DNA of 64,000 nucleotides, taken from NCBI RefSeq assembly GCF_963678635.1, contig NC_087070.1, forward strand, positions 39,356,397 through 39,420,396. The letters run 5' to 3'. This document shows positions 21,619-30,924 of the stretch, one piece after another. Below the pieces are notes generated by a model. It saw only the letters and a program-made list of their open reading frames with translations, searched no databases and had not been told where the DNA came from. The stretch is from Symsagittifera roscoffensis. Its lineage: Eukaryota > Xenacoelomorpha > Acoela > Convolutidae. Both the position numbers and the translations under genes were made by a program. The number at the start of each line of letters is the position of its first letter. Position 1 is the stretch's first letter.

Positions 21619-22305
21619 ATTGAGTCCTTGAGTATCTCGCACTTTGACGGTTTGCATTTTAGTCCTGACCTCTTCATGCATGCAAACACCGCGTCTAGTC
21701 GCTCGATGTGGTCTTCCATTGTAGGCGTCGCTATCACCACGTCATCCACGTAGCACATTACCAAATTGCCGTATTTCTTTGTCACACCTATCAATGCGTG
21801 TGCCTTCAACCGTTGAAATGTGGCCGTAGCATTGCATAGACCAAATGGCATCCGTTTACATTGAAACAGCGCTAGCTCGCAGGCGAACCCTGTTTTGTCC
21901 GTTCTGCTTCCTCAGTGGGTTTTGCCAAAATGCCGAACCTAAATCAAGAGTCTTAAAAAAAATTTGCATCACCTAATTTAGAGAGGCTCTCATCAATTCT
22001 AGGTATGGGATAGGCATCCTTCACCGTGACGGAGTTCAGGTACCGAAATTCGCAACAGAACCTCAATTGGTCGCCTTTCTTTTTGGCCATCACTACTCCA
22101 CACGCCCACGGTGATTTGGATGGTTCTATCATATCATACTCTAGTAATGTTTCTATCCCTTTCCTACATGCATCCGATTTGTGCGGTGTCATGCGCCTCG
22201 CCCCCTCCCGTGCGGCACCGCAGACTCTTCAAGCTATTTCATGTTCAACGAAATTACAACATCCAATGTCTGCCTTATACCTCGAAAAAACGTCCTCGTT
22301 CCGCT
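21619..22305 (-). pseudogene. Reverse transcriptase, N-terminal and catalytic part, frame-broken
   Basis: Palm and fingers motifs are visible: CRKGIETLLEYDMIEPSKSP, FRYLNSVTVKDAYPIPRID, LDLGSAFWQ, MPFGLCNATATFQRL and the catalytic YVDD (about 21745). Two single-base frame offsets occur between 21853 and 21965, one at a run of T, one in an A/C-rich stretch. As it stands no active RT could be made. Its frame follows the linker at 22306-22605. Confidence 0.9.
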
Positions 22306-22605
22306 CTAGTACGTCCTTGATTCCTTGATGGCTTCGAGCTGTTCATCCGTTACCTTACCCCTTAAGTGCTCTATTTCAGGTAAAACTGGTTTATCCATTT
22401 TCATTTCCTCTAGTGTTGGTCTTTCTGGGAAATTAGAACAGCTCGAGAGTCCATCATCTGTATCTGACTTGAGTGACTTTACAAGACCTGATGAATCTTT
22501 TATTTTCTTTAATCGCCTCAAGATACAAATCTTGTCCCTGTGATTGGGACATTCAAGTACTTCATTTTCTTTTGCATTTTTAGTCATTTCATATCGAGTT
22601 TTCAC
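22306..22605 (-). CDS. Linker between protease and RT
   Basis: An open frame of 99 codons with no domain I recognise. It is rich in Lys, Glu and Asp and overlaps the end of the protease ORF by four bases (ATGA-type), with a frame change. Part of the retroelement by position. Confidence 0.5.
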   Translation of the reverse strand: MKTRYEMTKNAKENEVLECPNHRDKICILRRLKKIKDSSGLVKSLKSDTDDGLSSCSNFPERPTLEEMKMDKPVLPEIEHLRGKVTDEQLEAIKESRTY

Positions 22606-23438
22606 AGGTAAAGCATATCCCAGATCCTCCCCCTCTGGATTGTTATTGGTATGTCAAGAGTATTCAACAAGACACTGACGCAGAGGCCGCTCTTGGTTAT
22701 CGAGAAGGATCTTCCGAAAACAGCAGCACTTTGACTGTTTGGATTTGGGACTATGCATACTTGCTTGTTATCACTTAATTCATTATAATTTTTCATCCGT
22801 AGGCCTACAATTGCCGCTTCGTTCACTTTCAGCCTTACCCTCCTACTCAAGAATACCGGCGCATTATTCTCATTTACCATTATCAGATTTACCGGTTTAA
22901 TTACGTACTTCCTGTCCGGGCTCCGAATCCTGAATATGGCATTGTTTAGATCAACCGTTATGTCGAAATTCCTGATGAAGACTCTGCCTAAAATGAACTG
23001 GTCAGACTCGTCTAGGTTCTCCACCACAAGAAAGCTCATCCACAGGTTGCGTTCCCCCAGGTTGAGGGCTATTATCGGTGTCCTGCCTAGTACCCGCAGC
23101 GCCCCTTTGTTTGCAGCTGACAGCCGTATTCTTGAGTCTATCAAGTCATCTTTGTCGATACCCATTCGCTCCCAAGTCCCGATTGGTATAACACTCAAGA
23201 CTGCTCCCGTATCAAGTAACCCGCGTAACTGAGTCTTTTTGCCACTTATATCGAGCACGTGTGCTGATACGTCTGCCTCCGTCCCGATGTGCATTGTATC
23301 CTCTTCTAACATTGCGCAGTGTCCAATCGATCTTACTTTCAATTCTTCTTTGGCCACGTAGATCTGTCCGGCTAGGTCCTCATCACATGTTATCATGGTT
23401 TTCGTGTAGATGTTTATCCCATCTATATTTATCATCAC
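22602..23438 (-). CDS. Retroelement aspartic protease region
   Basis: An open frame of 278 codons. LRGLLDTGAVLSVIP carries the catalytic DTGA, followed about 70 residues later by FILGRVFIRNFDITVDL, the flap/ILG block of retropepsins. It would cleave the Gag-Pol precursor. The C-terminal third (IVGLRMKNY..., ITIQRGRIWDMLYL) resembles the strand-rich spacer after protease in many Gypsy elements. The frame is intact here. Confidence 0.85.
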   Translation of the reverse strand: MMINIDGINIYTKTMITCDEDLAGQIYVAKEELKVRSIGHCAMLEEDTMHIGTEADVSAHVLDISGKKTQLRGLLDTGAVLSVIPIGTWERMGIDKDDLIDSRIRLSAANKGALRVLGRTPIIALNLGERNLWMSFLVVENLDESDQFILGRVFIRNFDITVDLNNAIFRIRSPDRKYVIKPVNLIMVNENNAPVFLSRRVRLKVNEAAIVGLRMKNYNELSDNKQVCIVPNPNSQSAAVFGRSFSITKSGLCVSVLLNTLDIPITIQRGRIWDMLYL

Positions 23439-23473
23439 CTCATGCGGACCATAAGCTTCTGTGTATCTATTCT

Positions 23474-24307
23474 CTACACGGACTGACTGCTGCCACCTCT
23501 TGTGAGTAGCGCCCTCAAGGCTCCAGAAGTCGTCTGTGGACTTATTGCACTCAAGTAATCTGCGTACACATCAATAAGCATTATTGTCAGGTCGCTGGGT
23601 TCACTCAAGTTCCTCGTTACTTCGTGGCCGCCCACAGTGATTATCGACATTATCCTGGCTCCGATCTTTGTTATGCCGAATGGCTTTCCCGTCACCATTT
23701 TCAGAGTGTTGCAATTTCCACTCTTTGTCGCTCCCACTAAGGCTTCCGGCACTGGCACAGACCAACTTAACGTCTCGTTAAACTTCTGCTTTTCGATCTC
23801 GTGTTTCAATCGTTGCTCTATCTTCTTCGTCGCTAGGTCCTGTTTCACCGTGTTAATAGCCTCCGCAGCTGCTCTCTCAAAATTTATCTCTGGAGAGTTT
23901 CTGGTCATGGTCTCCATGGCACTATTGACCTGCGTTACAGCTTTCACCGTCTTCGTCGGTAGTTCCGCATCCGGTGCCTCTGAATTTCTTGTTTCAAACT
24001 CGGCTTGTCTGTTCCTCGTGTTCTGCACCGCCGCTAATGCTAACTTGTGTTTCGGATGACTTTGATTTTTTACTGCTTCCCAAAATAATGGACAGTCCAT
24101 CCTAAAGTGGCCCTCTTGATTGCAGAAGAAGCATCTCGCACCTATCTTGATGATAAGGCCGCTGTAGAACTCGTGTTCTTCCATCTGGCTCATATCTTCC
24201 TCATCCGGAGCATACCCCAGACTCTTCATGCCTTGTTTATACGTCGTGCAGTCCACCACATGATGATCCGCTGATCCACAATTTGCGCATGACCTGCGTT
24301 TGTCCAT
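23474..24307 (-). CDS. Nucleocapsid region with two CCHC zinc knuckles
   Basis: Knuckle 1 CANCGSADHHVVDC and knuckle 2 CFFCNQEGHFRMDC both fit C-x2-C-x4-H-x4-C and would bind element RNA. A charged, helical region follows (AEAINTVKQDLATKKIEQR). The frame is separated from the capsid frame by a TGA just upstream (SSWYKP-stop-DDMDKRRSC), a break in an otherwise continuous gag. Confidence 0.88.
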   Translation of the reverse strand: MDKRRSCANCGSADHHVVDCTTYKQGMKSLGYAPDEEDMSQMEEHEFYSGLIIKIGARCFFCNQEGHFRMDCPLFWEAVKNQSHPKHKLALAAVQNTRNRQAEFETRNSEAPDAELPTKTVKAVTQVNSAMETMTRNSPEINFERAAAEAINTVKQDLATKKIEQRLKHEIEKQKFNETLSWSVPVPEALVGATKSGNCNTLKMVTGKPFGITKIGARIMSIITVGGHEVTRNLSEPSDLTIMLIDVYADYLSAISPQTTSGALRALLTRGGSSQSV

Positions 24308-24448
24308 ATCATCTCAAGGCTTATACCATGACGACCTCTGTGGTTGATTCCCCCCTTGCACGTTCCTGTTATCTGAGTATGAGTATTTCTTGGGTTTCAT
24401 CAGCATGTACTGTCTTGACTTCTGTCTCATTTCTTCTGTCGTCACTTT

Positions 24449-24970
24449 TTACCCCATCCATAACTTCGAGGCGATGCTAAAGTTCCTTCTGTTTGATGAC
24501 TCTTCAGGATCACTCCTTCGTCTCAAGCTCTCAAGATCAAACAGGAACCGATCAATTGATTCATCGTCCCTTTGCCTTCTCTTTTCAAATCTCATCATCG
24601 CTTGGTGACCCTTCATGCCTGACCCGAATCGATTCAACAATATCTCGAAGATCTTGTCCGCTGTGTCGCGTTCCTCTTCCTTCTTTACAACAACGCATTT
24701 CAACGCCGTGCCTTCTAAGTTGCTGAGTATCGCTGTGCAGGCTTGTCTCTCGTCATTCAAGTTGTCCTGTTCCAAATGTAGTCTCATGACTTCTACCCAA
24801 GTATCGATGCATCCGTCTGAGTCATCCTTAAATTCTTTTGGCTTCTTGAAGGTTCTCCTGGATTTGCCACCTCCTCTCTCACTCGAATCAGTGTTTCTCG
24901 TAGCGAACGCTTCTAATGTCCTATTCATCATCTCCCAGGTGCTAGCCCATGTCATGGCATCAGGTCCCAC
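24449..24970 (-). CDS. Gag capsid-like domain
   Basis: 173 codons with the retrotransposon-gag pattern: FKDDSDGCIDTWVEVMRLHL, AILSNLEGTALKCV, ILLNRFGSG..., RQRDDESIDRFLFDLESLRR. It overlaps the upstream gag frame (ending 24952) by about 19 bases in another frame, and ends at a TAA in a third frame change. These are either mutations or, less likely, programmed shifts. Confidence 0.82.
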   Translation of the reverse strand: MGPDAMTWASTWEMMNRTLEAFATRNTDSSERGGGKSRRTFKKPKEFKDDSDGCIDTWVEVMRLHLEQDNLNDERQACTAILSNLEGTALKCVVVKKEEERDTADKIFEILLNRFGSGMKGHQAMMRFEKRRQRDDESIDRFLFDLESLRRRSDPEESSNRRNFSIASKLWMG

Positions 24971-25440
24971 ATTTTTGCTTGTTGTGGAATTCCCCGGGCC
25001 ATTTGTCGTAGTTGAGGTCCCACTCTTGATAATTGTCTTGCCCCTCCCCCCGCACCGATGCTCGCTGCGCCCCGGGGTAACGGTAGTGGTGTTGACTCAC
25101 GCTTGTTCCGTTGTGGTTCCACGAAATCAACTCTGTTACTTTGCGTTCGATCCGTTACCGGCCTGTCGTGTGATGTAGAGTTTCTCAAGATGGCATCCAG
25201 TTTAGCCTGTATGGCAAATGAACTCTCAGCTTGGTCACTACTCATTCTCGTTTCCAGACTCGCTAACTGCCTGTTCACAGCGCCATACCGTTGCCTCATT
25301 GCTTGCATGTCTTTGTTGATATTTCCCTCGCGGTCTTTGTCAGTGGCCTCTACCTTGTCTGACATTTGCTGAAGCTTCTCCTCCGTCGCCTTCGCCAGAT
25401 TGAAGTAGTTGTCCAGGTACTCGTGTTAGTTGTATCTTAA
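24952..25440 (-). CDS. Gag N-terminal segment, helical
   Basis: From the upstream TAA the frame reads EYLDNYFNLAKATEEKLQQM and then a Lys/Glu/Gln-rich helix (MRQRYGAVNRQLASLETRMS), followed by a Pro/Gly/Arg-rich stretch. It probably continues the coiled coil of the 25441-26115 ORF after a stop/frame break. Confidence 0.6.
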
Positions 25441-26115
25441 TTATTTCTTTATCACTTCTCGATCCTCCTCGCTGCACTTGAGTCTTCTGTCGATCTGATC
25501 TAACTTCGCCATTAAATCGCCCAGCTCAAGAGGATTTGTTTCATGGTCCGCTGTTGCCCCATGACTAGCTGTTGCCCCATGTTTGGCCTGATCATCATCT
25601 CGGTTGACCTCTGTTGTTTTCGTGGAAACTGTTCCAAACGTTTTACTTTTCTCGGCTTTTTGTTCTTCTCCCACTATGTCTCTCGATTTCATTCCGACCA
25701 TCATTGCTATCCTCTCTGTAAATGACGTTATTTTCGCTTGAGACTCGTCCTTTATTGTTTCTGGCGTGTTGCCCGTCGTGTCCTCCAGCGTGTCAATCGG
25801 TGAGAATTCCATCGACTTTTGCTTTTGTTCTTCTGCATTCAGCATCGGTGTCGACTCCGTTGTCTTCTTCTTTACTTCATCAACACTCTGATCTGGTGTC
25901 TCAAGATCAATTTCTATATCAGGTTCCGCCCGTCCCGCTTCAGCGCTTCCTCTCGTCTTGTTTTCCTTTGCGCTTTTTGTGTTGACCATGCTCACTGAAA
26001 AGTTCTTCCTTGTTACTTTTTGGTCTGACGGTATCAATTTTCGTTGCGACGAGTTATGTTTGGTCTTCGACTCTAGAACTCTTTTTTCTGCTATTGGTAC
26101 CTTACTACGCCTCAT
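25441..26115 (-). CDS. First ORF of the element (Gag N-terminal extension), 224 aa
   Basis: ATG at 26115. A basic N-terminus (RRSKVPIAEKRVLESKTKH) is followed by an acidic, Ser/Thr-rich, probably disordered region and a short helix (DLMAKLDQIDRRLKCSEEDR) at the end. A small duplication HGATASHGATADHE is visible. No recognised domain. Position at the 5' end of the element suggests a matrix-like or extended Gag. It ends in TAA just before the next gag frame. Confidence 0.6.
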   Translation of the reverse strand: MRRSKVPIAEKRVLESKTKHNSSQRKLIPSDQKVTRKNFSVSMVNTKSAKENKTRGSAEAGRAEPDIEIDLETPDQSVDEVKKKTTESTPMLNAEEQKQKSMEFSPIDTLEDTTGNTPETIKDESQAKITSFTERIAMMVGMKSRDIVGEEQKAEKSKTFGTVSTKTTEVNRDDDQAKHGATASHGATADHETNPLELGDLMAKLDQIDRRLKCSEEDREVIKK

Positions 26116-26299
26116 GTTTTTTATTTACAATTTTTTCTATCTACAATACTAATATTCACAATTTTCTATACTACGGATAAAAATTCTAAAAATATTTCTA
26201 ATTCTCTCAAGTAAAATAAGTCTCCAATTCGTGATCTTAATATAATGGATCTTTCGCGATTCAATCGTCCGGACCTGTCCTTTTGCTTTTAATTGAGCG

Positions 26300-26505
26300 T
26301 TGAGCACTGTCCCAAGACCTTCTAGTACCGACCCACAACTTTTTTGTACCGTCCCAAGACTTCCTGGTACTGTCCCAAGACTTATATTTACTGTCCCAAG
26401 ACCCTCTGGTGCTGTCCCAAGACTCTTAGGTACTGTCCCAAGACTTTCTGGTGCTGTCCCAAGATTCTTAGGTACTGTCCCAGGACTTCTCTCAACTGTC
26501 TCAAG
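26300..26505 (-). repeat. Imperfect array of about 24 bp, outer part of the leader minisatellite
   Basis: Units of the type ggtactgtcccaagacttt, with ctggtg variants, precede the tighter 15-bp array and share its tgtcccaagact core. Non-coding leader of the element, upstream of gag. Confidence 0.8.
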
Positions 26506-26870
26506 ACTGCCTATCCCAAGACTGCCTGTCCCCAGACTGCCTGTCCCCAGACTGCCTGTCCCAAGACTGCCTATCCCCAGACTGCCTGTCCCCAGACTGC
26601 CTGTCCCCAGACTGCCTGTCCCAAGACTGCCTGTCCCAAGACTGCCTGTCCCAAGACTGCCTGTCCCCAGACTGCCTGTCCCCAGACTGCCTGTCCCCAG
26701 ACTGCCTGTCCCCAGACTGCCTGTCCCAAGACTGCCTGTCCCAAGACTGCCTGTCCCAATACTGCCTGTCCCAATACTGCCTGTCCCAAGAGTGCCTGTC
26801 CCAGGACCACCTGTCCCAAGACTGCCTGTCCCAAGACCGCCTGTCCCAAGACTGCCTGTCCCAAGACTTT
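26506..26870 (-). repeat. 15-bp minisatellite, about 24 copies
   Basis: Plus-strand unit actgcctgtcccaag, alternating with actgcctgtccccag in blocks. Because 15 is a multiple of 3 and the unit lacks stops in several frames, long artificial open frames (LPVPR, CPKTA, DRQSW repeats) appear on both strands; I do not treat them as genes. It lies about 390 bp upstream of the first gag ATG. Confidence 0.95.
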
Positions 26871-28950
26871 TCGGTACTGTCCCGGGACTTCTCCAGTGTT
26901 GGGACAGTGGGAACTCTTCTCTTTCGTTGTCGGGACTCTTGAACCACTGTACCTGTTACCACCACTTGAGCTCTAGTAAAAATTTTCCCAAAAAACCCAA
27001 TCTTACTGGCCAGAAGTTAGAATTACCAACCTCACTGTAATTATTTCCCTTTTATTATTTTGATGCAAGTTGAAACCCAACTTGTTCGGGGTGTCTTGTG
27101 ATCACCTGTTTGTTCAAAACCGATTAAAACTTTTTTTACCAAAAGCGTCAAAATCTGAACAGAGAAAAAATAATGATAAAAACAGAAAAATAAACCCACC
27201 TAAAATTCAAAGGTGACCTGTGTCAACCCTTTATTTGAACAAAAAAAAATTGTCTGGTACCTGATTGCCACGCGTTTTCCTCCCCCCTGCTAGCGATCTT
27301 ATGGGGTATCACTAAAAACTGTCTACGTCCGTTCCCCCACCCGATCCGACCAGGGTACCTACCTTAATTCGATGTTAAATTTGGATATCCGCTTCTTATA
27401 ATCAACGCGTATAAGAATCTAATGTAACTAAATCGACGATGTCGATCAATTAGTTACTCTAATATTTCCCCCCTTTTTACAATTTACAACCGCCAACCTC
27501 TAACCTAACCAGCCCCCCTTCTAACCTCCCCGCTCTTAAGCCGAAAATATACTTAAGCGCCGGGTGCTAAACCTCTTGAGAGAAAACCGTAGAACCTGTT
27601 TCCAGGCCTGCTTGAGTAAAAGACGTTCCTCAAAATAGTGGGGTTCCGCTTATCCAATTTTACACTTATCTCCTATAATGTAATGTGGATTTTAACGATA
27701 CCCGTTTGACCAACTTGAGAACACCCCCATCCTCTCTTGTTGCTCTGATTCCGTGCTGGTTGTTTGTCCTGCACTTGATCACCAGCACCACTTTCCCACT
27801 TGGCTGGTCACCTGTTCCACTCAAGTCTCCTAATGGTCCAGCTAAGTCCCTGTGAACCACTTTCCCACTCGACTGGTCACCTGTTCCAGTCAAGTCTCCT
27901 AATGGTCCAGCTAAGTCCCTGTGAACCACTTTCCCACTCGACAGGTCACCTGTTCCAGTCAAGTCTCCTTATGGTCCAGCTAAGTTGCAAGCCATCTGAA
28001 AACTCTTCCCAACGCCCAACACTCGGGCACCTTTTCAAATTGCTGAAAGGATCGAAATGATCGGTCTTACAAAAAACAGTATGGGTATACTATTTAATTA
28101 ATATAAAAGTTGATCCAACTAATTTGGTGTCAAAGTCACTATCATTTTTTGTTTTATGGTTTTTGTTCCTTTTTCTATTCTTTTTCGGTTTTTGTTTCGC
28201 TTTTTGTCTTTTGCTCGTTTTTTCGTCCCCCTAGTTACCCCCCTTACTCGGTTAGCTAAGCCTCGTTCGGAGAGCGTACCAGGAAGTTATCTCGAGTTTT
28301 CTTTAAAAGCTATCACGGTACAACCGGACGGTTTACACGTTCCCGCTGAACCGTACCGCCGGTACTCTAGAATGGGCATGTAGCCCGGAGCTGTGTCAAG
28401 TGGGTTCGACTCCGTAGTCATGATGTCGTAAAAACACCCAGGAGCGCCATGAAAACACTATGTAACAGTCGCCTACTTCGGTCACATATGAGGCTTAAGA
28501 AAAATAGGCCCTATAACCATTGGCTCAAGAGTCAGGGACACCGTCTCTTGTGTTTTTCTACCTCGAACGGTCGGAACCAATTCGGTTCACTTGCGACATG
28601 AGACTAAAAACCCGTTACAGCTTAAAGGCCACTACCAAAATACCCCCCCCCCCACTCTAGAAAATAAGAACGTCCCCATACTTAGGTCTCAAAATACCCA
28701 AAATACACGAACGCCGTTAAAAACAGGGTCGGAACAATCCGTACAGTTACTTTTTATTAGACAGTGGAACTTTGATCTATTTCAGATGGATCAACCTAAA
28801 ACTCTCCTTACCTTAACATAACAATCATAAAACACACTCAAGCAAATCAAATTGGGTACTCACATAAAAGCACACTCGAGGATTGAGATAACTAAATATA
28901 TCAGTAACTCTAGCATTAAGTATAATAACTTGAGAAATTTGCTATTGATG
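26871..28950 (-). other. Presumed 5' leader of the retroelement
   Basis: No gene recognised. It holds the 69-bp repeat (27788-27985), several CTTGAG/CTCAAG hexamers and a moderately GC-rich block (28240-28620) that could be LTR or leader. A short cgtggaccaagtgggttcga-like B-box resemblance near 28405 (gtgggttcgactccg) is not part of a foldable tRNA that I can see. Confidence 0.45.
27788..27985 (-). repeat. 69-bp tandem repeat, about 2.9 copies
   Basis: The block starting ctttcccact at 27791 recurs at 27860 and 27929, with ggtcacctgttcca, caagtctcctaatggtccag and ctaagtccctgtgaaccac in each. Confidence 0.93.
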
Positions 28951-28973
28951 AATTCCAGCAAGGGAAATAAGTT

Positions 28974-29357
28974 TTAACTAGAGAATAAAGTTTTGGGATT
29001 GGACCATTGGGATACCCCAGCTGTCCACCTTTCCACTGAGGGTTCACTCTGGTTCGCCTCGAATAAATCTGTTCTTCTTTTGTAATCGCTTCTTCTCCTA
29101 TTCCAGGATAGGACAGCTCTACTCGCGTTTGATTTATATCTGGAAATTGCGAATAGCAATTTCCCGCTGCTTTTTTCAAGTACTTTCCCGCGATTGTAAA
29201 TCGGTTGTTCTGATCTTGCATTTCTGAGATTTTCAGTTTTCGCGAGAAAGTTGAGTATGACAGGCTCAATTCGAATTTTTGAAAAATTAAATTTCATCCC
29301 AAAGTTACGTAGTTCGTATTCCTCAAGGTCAAACTTCCAAATATGACCGACTGGCAC
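28974..29357 (-). CDS. Unrecognised ORF at the right edge of the retroelement
   Basis: Two overlapping open frames (127 and 117 codons, the second 28916-29269). The 117-codon frame contains a protein-like stretch (SQFPDINQTRVELSYPGIGE) after a possible acceptor (AAAATCTCAG, about 29219). It could be an exon of a host gene or the first ORF of the element. No homology recognised. Confidence 0.25.
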   Translation of the reverse strand: MPVGHIWKFDLEEYELRNFGMKFNFSKIRIEPVILNFLAKTENLRNARSEQPIYNRGKVLEKSSGKLLFAISRYKSNASRAVLSWNRRRSDYKRRTDLFEANQSEPSVERWTAGVSQWSNPKTLFSS

Positions 29358-29934
29358 AGAATCGAGGCATGCTAGTTAATCCAATTATTACATCACTATA
29401 TGCAAATATATCACTTTGAACTATAAATGACGAGTGTAAGGACGATTTTCAAGAAAAATCAAATTTAGTGAATAAAACACCTCAATTTTTCAACTCCACA
29501 CTACTCCATATCACAAAACATCATGTGAAAGCGTTAGAAGAGTTAACACAAGAAGCCATTAGAGAAAACGTTTTCTTTTGCCGTGGAAAACGGTTTAATT
29601 TGGGATCAATTTCAAATGATCCTATTGCCAAAAAAAAATAATTTCAATTTGTGCTTCAGAACTTTTGTAAAAACCGGCAGCACTAAAATACAGGCCTGAT
29701 AGAGGAGGATTGTTAGTGTTCGAAAACCATTTGAAAAAAAAATCCGTTAATTTGTCGAACGGTTCTGTTAGTGAACTTAAATAGCATCAGCTGTGTTAAC
29801 ATATTACTATTAGAATCTCAAAGCACATGCTATCGAAAACATGTAAAGGTGCCTCAAAAGTGGCACCAATATTTGCTACTTCGGTTCAAAACAAAGGAAG
29901 GTTTGTAAAATTACACTAAGCTTAAGCTAGTGTA

Positions 29935-30810
29935 AACATAGCCAACAGACATAAAAGCGTGAATGAAGGCAAATAAATTGAAAAAAAATAAAAATGACTT
30001 GTTTTTTGAAAACAACCTCAGCTCTCGAATTTAAATAGAAAAAAATGCATGAAGCTCTTTGAATTTGTAGATTACTTATGACTGGCATTTTTTGATTAAA
30101 TTACCGCAATTCGATAAAACTGGATCAATCAGTAAAATTATTATTACGCTGGGAAATCTGAAAACTAAATTGCTTTTTCGAAATTAGAAGTCGATCACGT
30201 TTTTCGAGACCTTTAGACTTTTACTGTTCGACAATGGAGTTCGCCTTCCCTTTAACAAGGAAATGAACTGAATTGGTAAAAAACCAAGCCTCGAAAAAGT
30301 AAATCGGGCCTCAACAAATTTAAGACTTTCCCTAATAAATATAAAGCAACTTAAGGCCTCGATTAAACCAAGAATTATTACATTTACTGAACATTTTGGT
30401 ATTGTAGCAGTTTAGCACTTTACTATCACCTCGAAAAAATTGCAAGTCACTCATTTTTCGGTAACTCGAAGGAGAACGGAGAGTTATAAACGAATTCAAG
30501 GAAACCAAAAAAAAAGAACTTTCAAATCATTTTTGGCTAAAATAGTATACGACGTCATTAGCGAAAACTAGGTGAAAAGGTGATTATTCATTGTGAAACT
30601 CAGAAATAAAACTTTTTTTTGGGTATGTTTCAACTTTCCTGATTGAAGAACGAAGTTAGTCTTCCTTCCAGCAACTGGATTTGAAATGATTTTAAAAAGG
30701 AATCAAAAATCAACTCGCAAAAAAAATAAATTTGAGCGTAGAAGACTTTTTTCTGAAAAAAATAAACATGACCTGTACAAGAGTCTTCACAACGTTCGCT
30801 GACACTTAAT
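29935..30810. mobile_element. MITE family M2, long diverged copy
   Basis: Left: acatagccaacagacataaa and gcgtgaatgaaggcaa. Internal: attacgctgggaaatctgaa and aagtcgatcacgtttttcga. Right: caagagtcttcacaacgttc. Two internal segments repeat the same themes, so it may be two insertions. No coding capacity. Confidence 0.5.
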
Positions 30811-30924
30811 CATATCTTGATATAGATAATATTACAATAAGGATCATTTTTAATATCCGATACTGCACGCCCGGCTCTTCTCGGTATTTTGTATATCCCA
30901 ATCACTGCATTTTGGGATATAAAA

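Larger units (their letters stand above)
10959..28950 (-). mobile_element. Large Ty3/Gypsy-class retroelement, defective, with two extra ORFs
   Basis: Reading leftwards: leader with minisatellites, gag (two CCHC knuckles), protease (LLDTGA), RT (YVDD), RNase H, integrase (HHCC, catalytic core, GPF-type module), pol C-terminus, macrodomain-like ORF, 20-bp minisatellite, SGNH-like ORF. The order RT-RNase H-integrase defines the Gypsy class. Gag-pol contains stops and frame shifts, so it cannot be translated as it stands. A 3140-bp stretch of pol is in tandem; removing the two extra units would leave about 11.7 kb. I found no LTR pair, primer-binding site or target duplication. The left limit is the stop of the SGNH ORF (followed by a purine run) and the right limit is a guess from the end of CTCAAG enrichment. 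There is no envelope-like ORF. Confidence 0.85.

Noticed and set aside
26300-27040. Long proline/arginine- or cysteine-rich ORFs on both strands
   Set aside because: They arise only from the 15-bp minisatellite, which is stop-free in several frames; no start context or conserved domain.
28390-28420. Possible tRNA gene (gtgggttcgactccg resembles a B box)
   Set aside because: No matching acceptor stem, D arm or anticodon arm could be drawn around it.
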